Assembly (NCBI GenBank): GCA_023819035.1
Contig: JAMWCL010000004.1
Coordinates: 1-52,716 of the forward strand
Reading direction: 5' to 3'
Source of the DNA: Candidatus Omnitrophota bacterium
Lineage (GTDB): Bacteria > Omnitrophota > Gorgyraeia > Gygaellales > Profunditerraquicolaceae
DNA: 52,716 bases
A program made the translations under genes and the position numbers. The notes under the pieces are model-generated. The model made no database searches. It was not told the DNA's origin and worked only from the letters and a program-made list of their open reading frames with translations. Shown one piece after another: positions 35,106 through 43,441 of this stretch. Numbering within the stretch: the stretch's first letter is position 1; each line of letters starts with the position of its first letter.

Positions 35106-35940
35106 ACTTACCTGCCAAGGTAATTAACTTATTGCGACTTTCATCATCTATTTGGATAAATTTTATGCCAAGAAAATAACGTTGCTCTTTTTCCATACGG
35201 CAATAGATTATTTCACCCTTTGCTTTGATATTCAATGGGGAACTTGAATTTAAATCGTGCTTAGGTTTAAATTCCAAATTAACTTTTACACCCTTGGGGA
35301 TAAATAAAAATATGTTTAAACCTACTGCTGTTCCCCCGTGAGATATATTACAGGTAGTACCTTCAATAGGTGAAGAATAATGTAATTTTATCTCTTTATC
35401 ATCCAACTGTAAATAAACCGGAATTTTTAAAGGTAGGCGTTCCTGTTCTCGCCAATAACCTATCTTACGCAATGGCTGTTGCTTAAAAACAAATTTTTCT
35501 ATCGCAAATGCCTCTTCAGATAAACCATAGTAGGTATCTAAAGCGCTATTTATTGATTCAATATTAGAAATCAAAGGTTCGATATCTAAACCCGTTATTT
35601 TAGTAATCCTGTCTACTAAAGCAGTATCCAAAGGATTTATCATTGCAATATATAATTTTTCTTTAACCTTAAATAAGGGAATAAATAAGTTTTCTCGACA
35701 AAAACCTTCTTCTACTAAATTTAATACTTCAGATGATATACTATAATCGGAGACCCGGACATAAGGGATACCTGTTTCTTGAGCAAAAAAAATCGCAACA
35801 TCCTCTGAACTAAGAAAACCTAATTTTATTAAACTTGCCCAGATAGACTTTCCCGTCCTTTCTGACTCTTGACTAGCAAGATTAAACTGTTGTGTATCAA
35901 TCCAGTTATCTTGAATAAGTTTTAGGGTTATATCTTGCAT
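35092..35940 (-). CDS. MshEN-PilZ fusion protein
   Basis: This 282-residue cytoplasmic protein has an N-terminal MshEN (T2SSE_N) domain at about 1-145 without the ATPase that normally follows. A C-terminal PilZ domain occupies about 160-280, with both c-di-GMP motifs intact: REQER (RxxxR) and NISHGG (NxSxxG). By eye the two MshEN ligand motifs are degenerate (SIW and DIT where RLG is expected; N for G in the first). It could therefore sense c-di-GMP through PilZ and dock to the pilus machinery through MshEN. It has a good AAGGAG site and lies in the pilus run. Confidence 0.85.
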   Translation of the reverse strand: MQDITLKLIQDNWIDTQQFNLASQESERTGKSIWASLIKLGFLSSEDVAIFFAQETGIPYVRVSDYSISSEVLNLVEEGFCRENLFIPLFKVKEKLYIAMINPLDTALVDRITKITGLDIEPLISNIESINSALDTYYGLSEEAFAIEKFVFKQQPLRKIGYWREQERLPLKIPVYLQLDDKEIKLHYSSPIEGTTCNISHGGTAVGLNIFLFIPKGVKVNLEFKPKHDLNSSSPLNIKAKGEIIYCRMEKEQRYFLGIKFIQIDDESRNKLITLAGKYGQK

Positions 35941-35942
35941 AA

Positions 35943-36515
35943 TTACTCCTTAAGTTGATGAGGATAATACTTCTTCATAAATTCTATCAATGTTTGAGAA
36001 ACCTTCTGTTCATCAATAATATATACTCCCGATTTAGCAATATCACTTTGAGAAACCTCTGGATATCTCTTTTTTACTTCTGCTAATAGCTCTGCATGTT
36101 GTCTGGCGATCTGGAGTAATATCCGGTTATCCCTAATCACATCATAGTAATCCAATGCTTGGTTTACAATTAATTTTAACTCCTCATTATCCCATGGCTT
36201 AGGAATGTAGCGATAGACCTGCCCCATATTTATTGCCTGGATTGCTGAATATAGATCGGGATATCCAGTAATAAGCATCCGAACAGTATCAGGATAAGCA
36301 TGTTTTACCTTGATTAAAAACTCAATACCTGAAATATCAGGAAGACGGTAATCTGTAATAACTAAATCTACACCATTTAAACTTTTAATCTTTTCCCAAG
36401 CCTCAGTAGCGGTCTCCGCAGTAATAATCTGACGATCCTCGGTTTTTAGAAGTCTAGTTAAACTATTTAAGATATTACGTTCATCATCAACCAAAAGAAT
36501 TGTATGCTTAGCCAT
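35943..36515 (-). CDS. Response regulator with short C-terminal helix region
   Basis: This 190-residue protein has a receiver domain (about 1-125) with acidic pocket DDE near 11, phospho-acceptor Asp in DLVITDYRLPD (about 55), switch Thr in MLITGYPDL and the conserved Lys in YIPKPWDNEEL. The receiver is of the RpfG type, but no HD-GYP output follows; instead there is a helical tail (LLQIARQHAELLAEVKKRYP). It likely works by binding a partner. The gene overlaps the PilZ gene by 8 nt and is two genes from a histidine kinase. Confidence 0.88.
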   Translation of the reverse strand: MAKHTILLVDDERNILNSLTRLLKTEDRQIITAETATEAWEKIKSLNGVDLVITDYRLPDISGIEFLIKVKHAYPDTVRMLITGYPDLYSAIQAINMGQVYRYIPKPWDNEELKLIVNQALDYYDVIRDNRILLQIARQHAELLAEVKKRYPEVSQSDIAKSGVYIIDEQKVSQTLIEFMKKYYPHQLKE

Positions 36516-36882
36516 TCTTTTTCTCCTCCTTTATATTTATTGTCTTTACTAGTTGATCAATAAAATCCTGGGCGCTCATGGGGGTAAGCTTAGTGAACAT
36601 AATACCCATGCCTGCAGGATTAATCTTGCCTTCACTATCTTGAGCCGGTTCTTTTCTATTCCAGGCCACTACCCCTTCAGCATGAACAAATTTTTTTTCT
36701 TCTCCCAATTCAAACATTACCTCGATCTTGGTTCCAGGTGGCTCTACATTATTGGTGACCAAAAATAGTCCTCCTGCTGAGATATCCGTTGCATCAATAT
36801 ATTGCCAGAAATTTTGACTACGATATTCTACCGGAAATTTAATATAAGCTCTTTGATATTTTCTTTTTTCTTCCCAACCCAT
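36508..36882 (-). CDS. PilZ-domain protein
   Basis: This single PilZ domain of 124 residues is a predicted c-di-GMP receptor. RKYQR near residue 6 (RxxxR) and DISAGG near 33 (DxSxxG) are both intact, followed by the beta-barrel with GVVAWNRKEP and GMGIMFTKL. Single-domain PilZ proteins act by docking to targets such as PilB or motors; the target is unknown. It lies between a histidine kinase and a response regulator. Confidence 0.9.
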   Translation of the reverse strand: MGWEEKRKYQRAYIKFPVEYRSQNFWQYIDATDISAGGLFLVTNNVEPPGTKIEVMFELGEEKKFVHAEGVVAWNRKEPAQDSEGKINPAGMGIMFTKLTPMSAQDFIDQLVKTINIKEEKKNG

Positions 36883-36899
36883 AGTTCTTCCTCCTTTTA

Positions 36900-37727
36900 C
36901 TAAACCTTGGGTAACTGGATAATAAAACTAGTGCCCTTGTTTACTTTACTTTCTACTTTTATCTCACCTCCATGGTGCTTAATAATATTATAACTTACCG
37001 AAAGACCGAGGCCTGTACCTTTTTTGGTAGAGAAAAATGGATCAAATATCTTGGGTAAAATTTCAGGAGCAATTCCACAACCCGTATCACTAATTTTAAT
37101 ATAAACATTTTTTGTATCTTCATAAGTTGAAATTGTAATCGTACCTTTATTTTCTATAGCTTGACTGGCATTTATTAAAATATTTAAAAATACCTGTGAT
37201 AGTTGCGTGGGGTCAGCAAGAATTGATGTCTTCGCTTGGTAGTCTTTAATTACGGTGATTTTATATTTTATCTCATTCCAAACTATAGCCAATGTTGACT
37301 CCAGTACCTGATTTACATCAGTGGGAACCCTCTGTGTTTCTTCCTTGCGACGCGAGAATGTGCGCAGATCTTGAACAATTCTTTTTATCCGCAAAGCACC
37401 TTCTAATGACTCCTGTGCAATTGAGGTTAAATCATCTAGTATCGCCTGAATATGGAAATCGTTAGAGGTCATTGATTGATTTAATTGATGTGTGTAATCC
37501 TTTAAGGTCTCCAAATTACTGATTAAGAAACTCAAGGGATTATTTATCTCATGAGCAATACCTGCCGCTAATGTACCCAAGGAAGCCATCTTTTCCATAT
37601 GGATAAGTTGTGCTTCCGTTTCCTTAATACGTCGGGTCTTTTCTTTAAGTTTAGATTCCCAGTAAAAACTAATAACTACACCATAAATAATAAAAAAGAT
37701 CAAGACAATAACTAACCAAACAAACAT
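36900..37727 (-). CDS. Sensor histidine kinase
   Basis: This 275-residue kinase has one N-terminal transmembrane helix (about 2-22) and a short coiled linker. The phospho-acceptor motif is LAAGIAHEINNPLSFL (His about 58), and the HATPase domain carries NILINASQAI (N box), DTGCGIAPE (G1), FDPFFSTKKGTGLGL (F/G2) and HHGGEIKV. There is no periplasmic or PAS sensing domain, so a signal is probably received from partners. It sits 3 nt from pilC and heads the PilZ-response regulator segment. Confidence 0.92.
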   Translation of the reverse strand: MFVWLVIVLIFFIIYGVVISFYWESKLKEKTRRIKETEAQLIHMEKMASLGTLAAGIAHEINNPLSFLISNLETLKDYTHQLNQSMTSNDFHIQAILDDLTSIAQESLEGALRIKRIVQDLRTFSRRKEETQRVPTDVNQVLESTLAIVWNEIKYKITVIKDYQAKTSILADPTQLSQVFLNILINASQAIENKGTITISTYEDTKNVYIKISDTGCGIAPEILPKIFDPFFSTKKGTGLGLSVSYNIIKHHGGEIKVESKVNKGTSFIIQLPKV

Positions 37728-37730
37728 TTT

Positions 37731-38957
37731 TTAACCTGAACCCTTAAATACCTGAATCATATTCCATAAAGGTAAGAATATCGCTAAAGCCATACCCATT
37801 ACCACAACACCTAATACCGCAGTCATAATTGGTTCAATCATCGTGGTAAGATTTTTTATAGTAGTTCTTACCTCTAGACCAAAATATTCGCATAAGGAAT
37901 CTAACATTAAGCTTAAGGCTCCACTTTTTTCTCCTACAGAAATCATGTATCCTACTAAGCGAGGAAAGTATTTACTTTCTAAGACCCCTCCGGAAATACC
38001 CTTACCATCCGCCACATCACCTTTTATCCTCTGTATCTCTTTAGTTAATACCGCATTACCAATCGTCATACCCACAATATCTAATGTCTTAAGCACAGGT
38101 AGTCCTGCTTGATAAAGTACGCTTAACATCGAGGCAAAACGTAACATTGTAATTTTAATATAAATCTTGCCTACGATGGGTAGCTTAAATTTTTGCCCAT
38201 CCCACCAAAACCTTCCTTTTTTGGTATTAATAAATGTTCGGCACAAGACAAACAAAAATATCAAGGAAGGAAAGGTAATATACCAATAATTTTTAAAAGC
38301 ATTGCTTATAAAAATCATAATCTGAGTAGGTAAAGGTAATTTAATCCCTGCGCTCATATAAATCTTGGCGAACTGCGGAATAACGAATACAGATAATACA
38401 AAGATAGCCACAAATAAAGCAATTATCACCATGATTGGATATCTTAAAGCAGATTTAATGTTCGTGCGTGTTTGAAGGTCTTCTTCTAACATCTGGGCAA
38501 GTCTTAGGAGCACTTTATCTAGTACCCCTGCGCTTTCACCCGCAATAACTGTATTTACGTATAAATCAGAAAATACCCCGGGATGCTTAGCCATCGCCAA
38601 AGAAAGACTTAATCCTCCTTCTACATCATGGGTAACCTGATTTAAAGCAGTTTTTAATGCAAGATCATCGGCTTGTTCTGCTAATACCCCTAATCCCTCA
38701 ATAATCGGAACCGCAGCCTTTATAATTGTGGCAAATTGACGCGTAAAGATGACCAGGGATTCTATCCTAACTTTTTTAGTCTTTTTAAATAAATTCTCTA
38801 ATAAAGAGGCTTCTTTTTGAGACTTAAAACTTATACTTATCGGCATGTAGCCGATCTTAGCAAGCTGGGTGGTAACTTCTACCTCACCACTTGCTTCCAA
38901 TTCACCTTTGATTATCTTCCCTTTCGAATCTACTGCTCTATAAATATAGATGGGCAT
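37731..38957 (-). CDS. pilC: Pilus platform protein PilC/MshG (GspF family)
   Basis: This 408-residue inner-membrane platform links the ATPase to the growing pilus. N-terminal YIYRAVDSKGKIIKGELEA and two T2SSF domains (about 70-195 and 272-395) are present. TRQFATIIKAAVPIIEGLGVL and GESAGVLDKVLLRLAQML (first), and LRFASMLSVLYQAGLPVLKTL and VGEKSGALSLMLDSL (second) are typical. Three TM segments are visible. It is 1 nt from the AAA gene. Confidence 0.95.
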   Translation of the reverse strand: MPIYIYRAVDSKGKIIKGELEASGEVEVTTQLAKIGYMPISISFKSQKEASLLENLFKKTKKVRIESLVIFTRQFATIIKAAVPIIEGLGVLAEQADDLALKTALNQVTHDVEGGLSLSLAMAKHPGVFSDLYVNTVIAGESAGVLDKVLLRLAQMLEEDLQTRTNIKSALRYPIMVIIALFVAIFVLSVFVIPQFAKIYMSAGIKLPLPTQIMIFISNAFKNYWYITFPSLIFLFVLCRTFINTKKGRFWWDGQKFKLPIVGKIYIKITMLRFASMLSVLYQAGLPVLKTLDIVGMTIGNAVLTKEIQRIKGDVADGKGISGGVLESKYFPRLVGYMISVGEKSGALSLMLDSLCEYFGLEVRTTIKNLTTMIEPIMTAVLGVVVMGMALAIFLPLWNMIQVFKGSG

Positions 38958-38958
38958 T

Positions 38959-39795
38959 TTAACTAAAATTAAAATCCTTTATTACCAAATTGATTAAATC
39001 CGGTTCAATCCTTGAAACCTTTTTGGCAAAGCCTTCCATAAGTAAAAGATCTAAAAGGGTATTGATCCTTCGCGGAATGCCACCTGTATGTTTAAATATT
39101 TGTTTTATTGTTTCCGAAGAAAGTATGGGATTAGTATCTATATCCTTTCTACCGGCAATCCTTAAACGATGATTTATATATTTAGTTACATCATCTTCTT
39201 TAAGGGGTTCCAAATTACAGCGTACCGCGATCCTCTGACTTAAAGGTTTACTCGCATCTACTTTATCTTTTAATTCGGGCTGACCCATAATAATTAAGCT
39301 TAAAAGGAACCTATCTTCTGATTGAAAATTTAAGATAAGGCGTAACTGCTCAAAGATATGCATATCCTCAATCGTATGTGCCTCATCAATAATCACAACA
39401 TTCTGTTTGCCATCGCGTAAGTTATTTAAAAGAATATTATTTAATTTTTCAAGGAGGGGGTCAGCTAATAACTCGGTTTTCTTCTCTGGCAAGGTAACCT
39501 CAGGACTTAACCCCCGTACTATTGCACGTAATAGCTCTGATGGCTCTAAAAAACAAGGATTGGTAATAAAAGCACAACGCACCCTATCTTGACCTAAATC
39601 ATTTAATATGACCTTTGCAATAAGGGTTTTTCCGCAGCCAAATACCCCGGTAAGCATACCACAACCTAAATCTTGAGCAATTACATAGGTTAACTTCATC
39701 AAAGCCTCTTCATGTTGACCGGAAAGATAAAGATAACGTGGATCTGGTGTATTCTGAAATGGTTTCTCGTTAAGACCCCAATATTGCTCATACAT
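38959..39795 (-). CDS. MshM/ExeA-like AAA ATPase
   Basis: This 278-residue AAA protein of the GspA/ExeA group starts MYEQYWGLNEKPFQNTPDPR, the family signature. Walker A is GVFGCGKT (about 50-57), Walker B NVVIIDEAHTI, and GGIPRRINTLLD is the sensor-2 helix. ExeA's periplasmic peptidoglycan-binding part and TM are missing, as in MshM. It is probably cytoplasmic and helps to assemble the secretin or other parts. It lies between the ATPase and pilC. Confidence 0.9.
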   Translation of the reverse strand: MYEQYWGLNEKPFQNTPDPRYLYLSGQHEEALMKLTYVIAQDLGCGMLTGVFGCGKTLIAKVILNDLGQDRVRCAFITNPCFLEPSELLRAIVRGLSPEVTLPEKKTELLADPLLEKLNNILLNNLRDGKQNVVIIDEAHTIEDMHIFEQLRLILNFQSEDRFLLSLIIMGQPELKDKVDASKPLSQRIAVRCNLEPLKEDDVTKYINHRLRIAGRKDIDTNPILSSETIKQIFKHTGGIPRRINTLLDLLLMEGFAKKVSRIEPDLINLVIKDFNFS

Positions 39796-39799
39796 TGGA

Positions 39800-41623
39800 T
39801 TATTTCTCTCTTCGACTTAACCAATTGGCAATGCGTTTTTGATATTCTTCTAACTGCGAGGCATCGACCCTTACCGGAGTAATCGCTGGTTTTTCTTTTG
39901 GTGGAATTTGAGGTTCTGCTGGTGATGCCTCAGCCTTTGCCTCCGTAAGCGGCCTTAATTCTACCTGTTCTTCGCAAACCCTAGCTACTTCCTCAATAGT
40001 AGTAATACCCGCTAAAACTTTACTGACTCCGTCTTCGGCTAAAAGACGCATTCCCTTCTCCTGTGCCTTCTTGCGCAAAGCTACTGTAGAAGCCTGAGAA
40101 ATAATCATTTCTCTTAACTCATCATCTATAATCATTAACTCGAATATCCCGGTTCGACCTTTATATCCAGTACCTCTACATTGTTCGCAACCTCTACCTC
40201 GGTAAAGAATAAGATTTTCCTTTCCTGAAAGCCCCCATCTTTCTAATAGCGCCTTAGATGGTGTATAGGGTTCTTTACAATTATCACAGATTACCCTCAC
40301 CAAACGCTGTGCCATCACCCCAATAAGACAGGCAGAGATAAGATAAGGTTCAACCCCCATATTTACTAAACGTGTCACTGCTGAAGGTGCATCGTTAGTA
40401 TGTAAGGTAGATAAGACTAAGTGTCCGGTAAGTGCGGCTTGAATTGAGATAATTGCGGTCTCTAAATCCCTAATCTCTCCCACCATAATTACATCGGGGT
40501 CCTGGCGTAAGATAGAACGTAAGCCATTAGCAAAGGTAATCCCTGCCTTGGGATTTACCTGTATCTGACGAATAAGACCTAAGCGATACTCTACAGGGTC
40601 TTCAATTGTAACGATATTACGATCAATAGTATTTATTCTCATTAAGGAAGAATACAAGGTGGTAGTTTTACCACTACCTGTTGGACCGGTAGAGAGGATT
40701 ATACCATAGGGTTTAGAGATTATACTTTCAAATCTTTTTAGTTCCTCATAGGTACTAAATCCTAGTTTCTCAATACCAATCATTACGGAAGCGGTATCTA
40801 ACAAACGCATAACCAGATTTTCTCCGTATACGGTAGGGATAGTAGAAACACGAAAATCGATTATACGATCCTCAAATTTAGCCTGAAAGTGTCCATCTTG
40901 AGGGATTCGACTCTCTGCGATATCCATACCTGCTAATACCTTAATACGGGAGATTATTGCCGACTCCCATTCTTTAGGGGGTGAGGGTATCTCATGAAGA
41001 ATACCATCGATTCTAAATCGTATACGCGTTATCTCCTGTTCTGGCTCAATATGGATATCAGAGGCGCGGTCACGAACTGCTTGAGCAATAATTAAATCTA
41101 CTAACTGAATAACTGTACTGCCTTCTCCTGCGGTTCCTTTTGATTCAGATGAGGTCTTAGCCTTTAAATCATCTAAGAAGTCCTTAGTAATCTTGCGTTC
41201 TGAATATAATTTATTCTGAGCTTCCTTTATTTCTTCGGGCGATGATAAATAGATCTCAAGAGGCATATTTGTATGAAGCTGAATGCGATCAACATAATAA
41301 AGATCGGTAGGATCGACCATTGCAATATGTAATTTACCATTCTCAATCATAATGGGAATAGACTGGGTTTGTCTAGCTAAATCCATGGGCATTATCTTAA
41401 TCAATTCTTCATTGGGCTGAAGATTCTCTAAATTTACATAAGAAAACCCTAAATGCTGGGCAATAGTCTCGTATAAAGAGGCACGGGTTAAAAGATGCCT
41501 ATCGATGATTATCTTTTCTAAAGGCCTTTTTAATTTTTTTGTTTCATCAACTGCCTGTGCCAAATCCTCTGGAGAGACAAGCCCCGAACTAAGGAGTAGA
41601 TTTTCTAATTCCTCATCGGTCAT
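39800..41623 (-). CDS. pilB: Pilus assembly ATPase PilB/MshE
   Basis: This 607-residue hexameric ATPase drives pilus extension. An N-terminal MshEN domain (about 1-145) is followed by VQLVDLIIAQAVRDRASDIHIEP, Walker A GPTGSGKTTTLYS (about 312-324), the Asp box and Walker B, and the zinc tetracysteine CDNC...CEQC. The MshEN ligand motifs look weakened (ELE and PLE where RLG is expected), so c-di-GMP binding is doubtful. A proline-rich C-terminal extension (EAKAEASPAEPQIPPKEKP) of about 60 residues is unusual. It overlaps the TPR gene by 4 nt. Confidence 0.94.
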   Translation of the reverse strand: MTDEELENLLLSSGLVSPEDLAQAVDETKKLKRPLEKIIIDRHLLTRASLYETIAQHLGFSYVNLENLQPNEELIKIMPMDLARQTQSIPIMIENGKLHIAMVDPTDLYYVDRIQLHTNMPLEIYLSSPEEIKEAQNKLYSERKITKDFLDDLKAKTSSESKGTAGEGSTVIQLVDLIIAQAVRDRASDIHIEPEQEITRIRFRIDGILHEIPSPPKEWESAIISRIKVLAGMDIAESRIPQDGHFQAKFEDRIIDFRVSTIPTVYGENLVMRLLDTASVMIGIEKLGFSTYEELKRFESIISKPYGIILSTGPTGSGKTTTLYSSLMRINTIDRNIVTIEDPVEYRLGLIRQIQVNPKAGITFANGLRSILRQDPDVIMVGEIRDLETAIISIQAALTGHLVLSTLHTNDAPSAVTRLVNMGVEPYLISACLIGVMAQRLVRVICDNCKEPYTPSKALLERWGLSGKENLILYRGRGCEQCRGTGYKGRTGIFELMIIDDELREMIISQASTVALRKKAQEKGMRLLAEDGVSKVLAGITTIEEVARVCEEQVELRPLTEAKAEASPAEPQIPPKEKPAITPVRVDASQLEEYQKRIANWLSRREK

Positions 41624-42321
41624 TTGATACCTAACCCCTTTTTTAAATATTCAATCCTTTGTTTTATCTTTTTAATCTCCTCTTTGTTTGAGGCAAGTTT
41701 TAAATACCGTAGATAACAGTTAATTGCCTCTTTTTTATTGATAAGATAACTATCGTAGAGAATCCCTAGATTATAATAAGCATCCTTGTCTTTAGGATTT
41801 AATTTAACTGCCATTTTAAAAGATTCCTCTGCTTGAGCATACTGATTTATTTTAATATACTCTACACCTAAATTATAATAAAGATTACTATTTTGAGGTT
41901 GAAGTTGAATAGCTTTAAGATAAAATGTAATTGCTTCTTCGTATTGATTCTTCTGGTCTAATTCCATAGCAGTTCTGGCTAAGGTAACCGCAGTTTCTCC
42001 TCCTGATTTTAATTCAGCCTCCTGGGATTCTTCCGTAACTGGAGCTTTATCTTCTTTAACTGATCCTACCAGTGTTTGTAGTTCCAATGAAGGTGATTCT
42101 AAAAGGATCTGTGCTTTTTTAAACTCCTCATCTGCTGCCTGGAAATCCTGCGTTTCAATTAATTGCTTTCCTCTTAGATAATGCTCTTTTGCCTTCTGTA
42201 TCTTTTCTTCGGTAGATAATATTTTATCTTGTTCAGCAAACAAATTCATATGAAAAATTTCCATAAACATTACCAAGATAAATAAACCAATAAACTTAAA
42301 ATATCGGTAATTATTTTTCAT
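41620..42321 (-). CDS. TPR protein (MshN-like position)
   Basis: This 233-residue exported protein has a signal peptide or anchor (about 8-28), a helical region, and at least three TPR units, including AITFYLKAIQLQPQNSNLYYNLGVEYI and AEESFKMAVKLNPKDKDAYYNLG. It is predicted to be periplasmic. A TPR protein stands at this position in MSHA clusters (MshN), where its role is poorly known. It overlaps the coiled-coil gene by 11 nt. Confidence 0.85.
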   Translation of the reverse strand: MKNNYRYFKFIGLFILVMFMEIFHMNLFAEQDKILSTEEKIQKAKEHYLRGKQLIETQDFQAADEEFKKAQILLESPSLELQTLVGSVKEDKAPVTEESQEAELKSGGETAVTLARTAMELDQKNQYEEAITFYLKAIQLQPQNSNLYYNLGVEYIKINQYAQAEESFKMAVKLNPKDKDAYYNLGILYDSYLINKKEAINCYLRYLKLASNKEEIKKIKQRIEYLKKGLGIK

Positions 42322-43414
42322 TTTTTACCTCGGTTTTATTTTCAGGATATAACTGCACCTCTATCTTTTTGCTTGATTCTGGCTCAGCTTCTGTTTGTGA
42401 AGAAGTAGAAGATAAAGGTTTACCAAAAAGCTCATTAAATTTCTTAAATCTTTCCTGTAAATCTGTATTTAATTGCCCTATCTGGATATTTAATTGCCCT
42501 ATCTGGATTAATTGTTTCTGTAGATCGTTTAAATAAAGATTAGTTTGATTTAAACGTAAATTCAAATCCTCTTTTTCCAATTGAAGTGCCACATACCTTT
42601 CTCTTAAGTTAATATTTTCTTTTTTGAAATCTTCTAAATCCGATTCTAGCTTTTTACTTTTGTTTTCTGTATCTATTAATTTAGTCTCTAAGCCCAATAT
42701 CTTATCTGCTCTTTTGCCTAACTCTATATCCTTTTTCTCAATAAGCTCCCTTAAATTCTTCTCCTCTGTCTTTAAAGATACATAATCTTGATTTAAACGT
42801 GCTAATTCAACATTAAGTGAATTTATCTGTTCCTGAAGTTTCTGATTTGTCTGTACAAATGAGTTCAGTTTATCCTCAAGTTCTTTTTGTTTTAAAAGTG
42901 CTTCTTGTTTTTGTTTAATTAGAAGCTCTTTCTCTTCTAAACCTGACTGTTTTTCTTTAAGTAGCTTTGAATACTCTTGATTCATCCTCTTTAATTCTAT
43001 ATTTAATCTCTCCAGTTCCTTATTTAAGTTAAAATTATATTCTTTCAATTTTTTAATGAGAATCTTTAATTCTTCATTTTCTTTCTTTATTTTATTCTGC
43101 TTTAACTGGGCGATAAGCTCTTGTTCTTTTGCTATCGATTCTTTCAATCTTTCTTCTAATTGTTGTTTATTTTCATTTGTCAGTTGCAGAATTTCTTTCT
43201 GATAAGAGAGATCTTTCTGCAATAAAATATTTTCTTTCAGGATAGCATCTAAGACACTCCTGAGATGCTTAACCTGGACTTGTAATCTATCTAAAGCTAA
43301 TCTTTGTGATTTTATATTTAAGAAAAGACCTTTTTCTAAGGTTAAAAAAATCAGAAAGACTAAAGCTATAAATGCAAAAAGGATTGTTAAAAATAGATTT
43401 TTTTTATCTTTCAT
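42311..43414 (-). CDS. Membrane-anchored coiled-coil protein
   Basis: This 367-residue protein has an N-terminal TM helix (about 6-28) and then a nearly continuous coiled coil to about residue 330, rich in Leu/Lys/Glu heptads. A repeated QIGQLN unit lies near 310 and a short acidic tail follows. No domain is recognised. It lies between the secretin and TPR genes. It may be a periplasmic spacer that spans from inner membrane to secretin, or an interaction hub. Confidence 0.8.
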   Translation of the reverse strand: MKDKKNLFLTILFAFIALVFLIFLTLEKGLFLNIKSQRLALDRLQVQVKHLRSVLDAILKENILLQKDLSYQKEILQLTNENKQQLEERLKESIAKEQELIAQLKQNKIKKENEELKILIKKLKEYNFNLNKELERLNIELKRMNQEYSKLLKEKQSGLEEKELLIKQKQEALLKQKELEDKLNSFVQTNQKLQEQINSLNVELARLNQDYVSLKTEEKNLRELIEKKDIELGKRADKILGLETKLIDTENKSKKLESDLEDFKKENINLRERYVALQLEKEDLNLRLNQTNLYLNDLQKQLIQIGQLNIQIGQLNTDLQERFKKFNELFGKPLSSTSSQTEAEPESSKKIEVQLYPENKTEVKNEK

Positions 43415-43441
43415 ATCTCTACTCCTTTTGATTTGACCATT

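Noticed and set aside
36508-41623. c-di-GMP synthesis or breakdown enzyme inside the pilus cluster
   Set aside because: No GGDEF, EAL or HD-GYP motif occurs; the response regulator ends after a helical tail.
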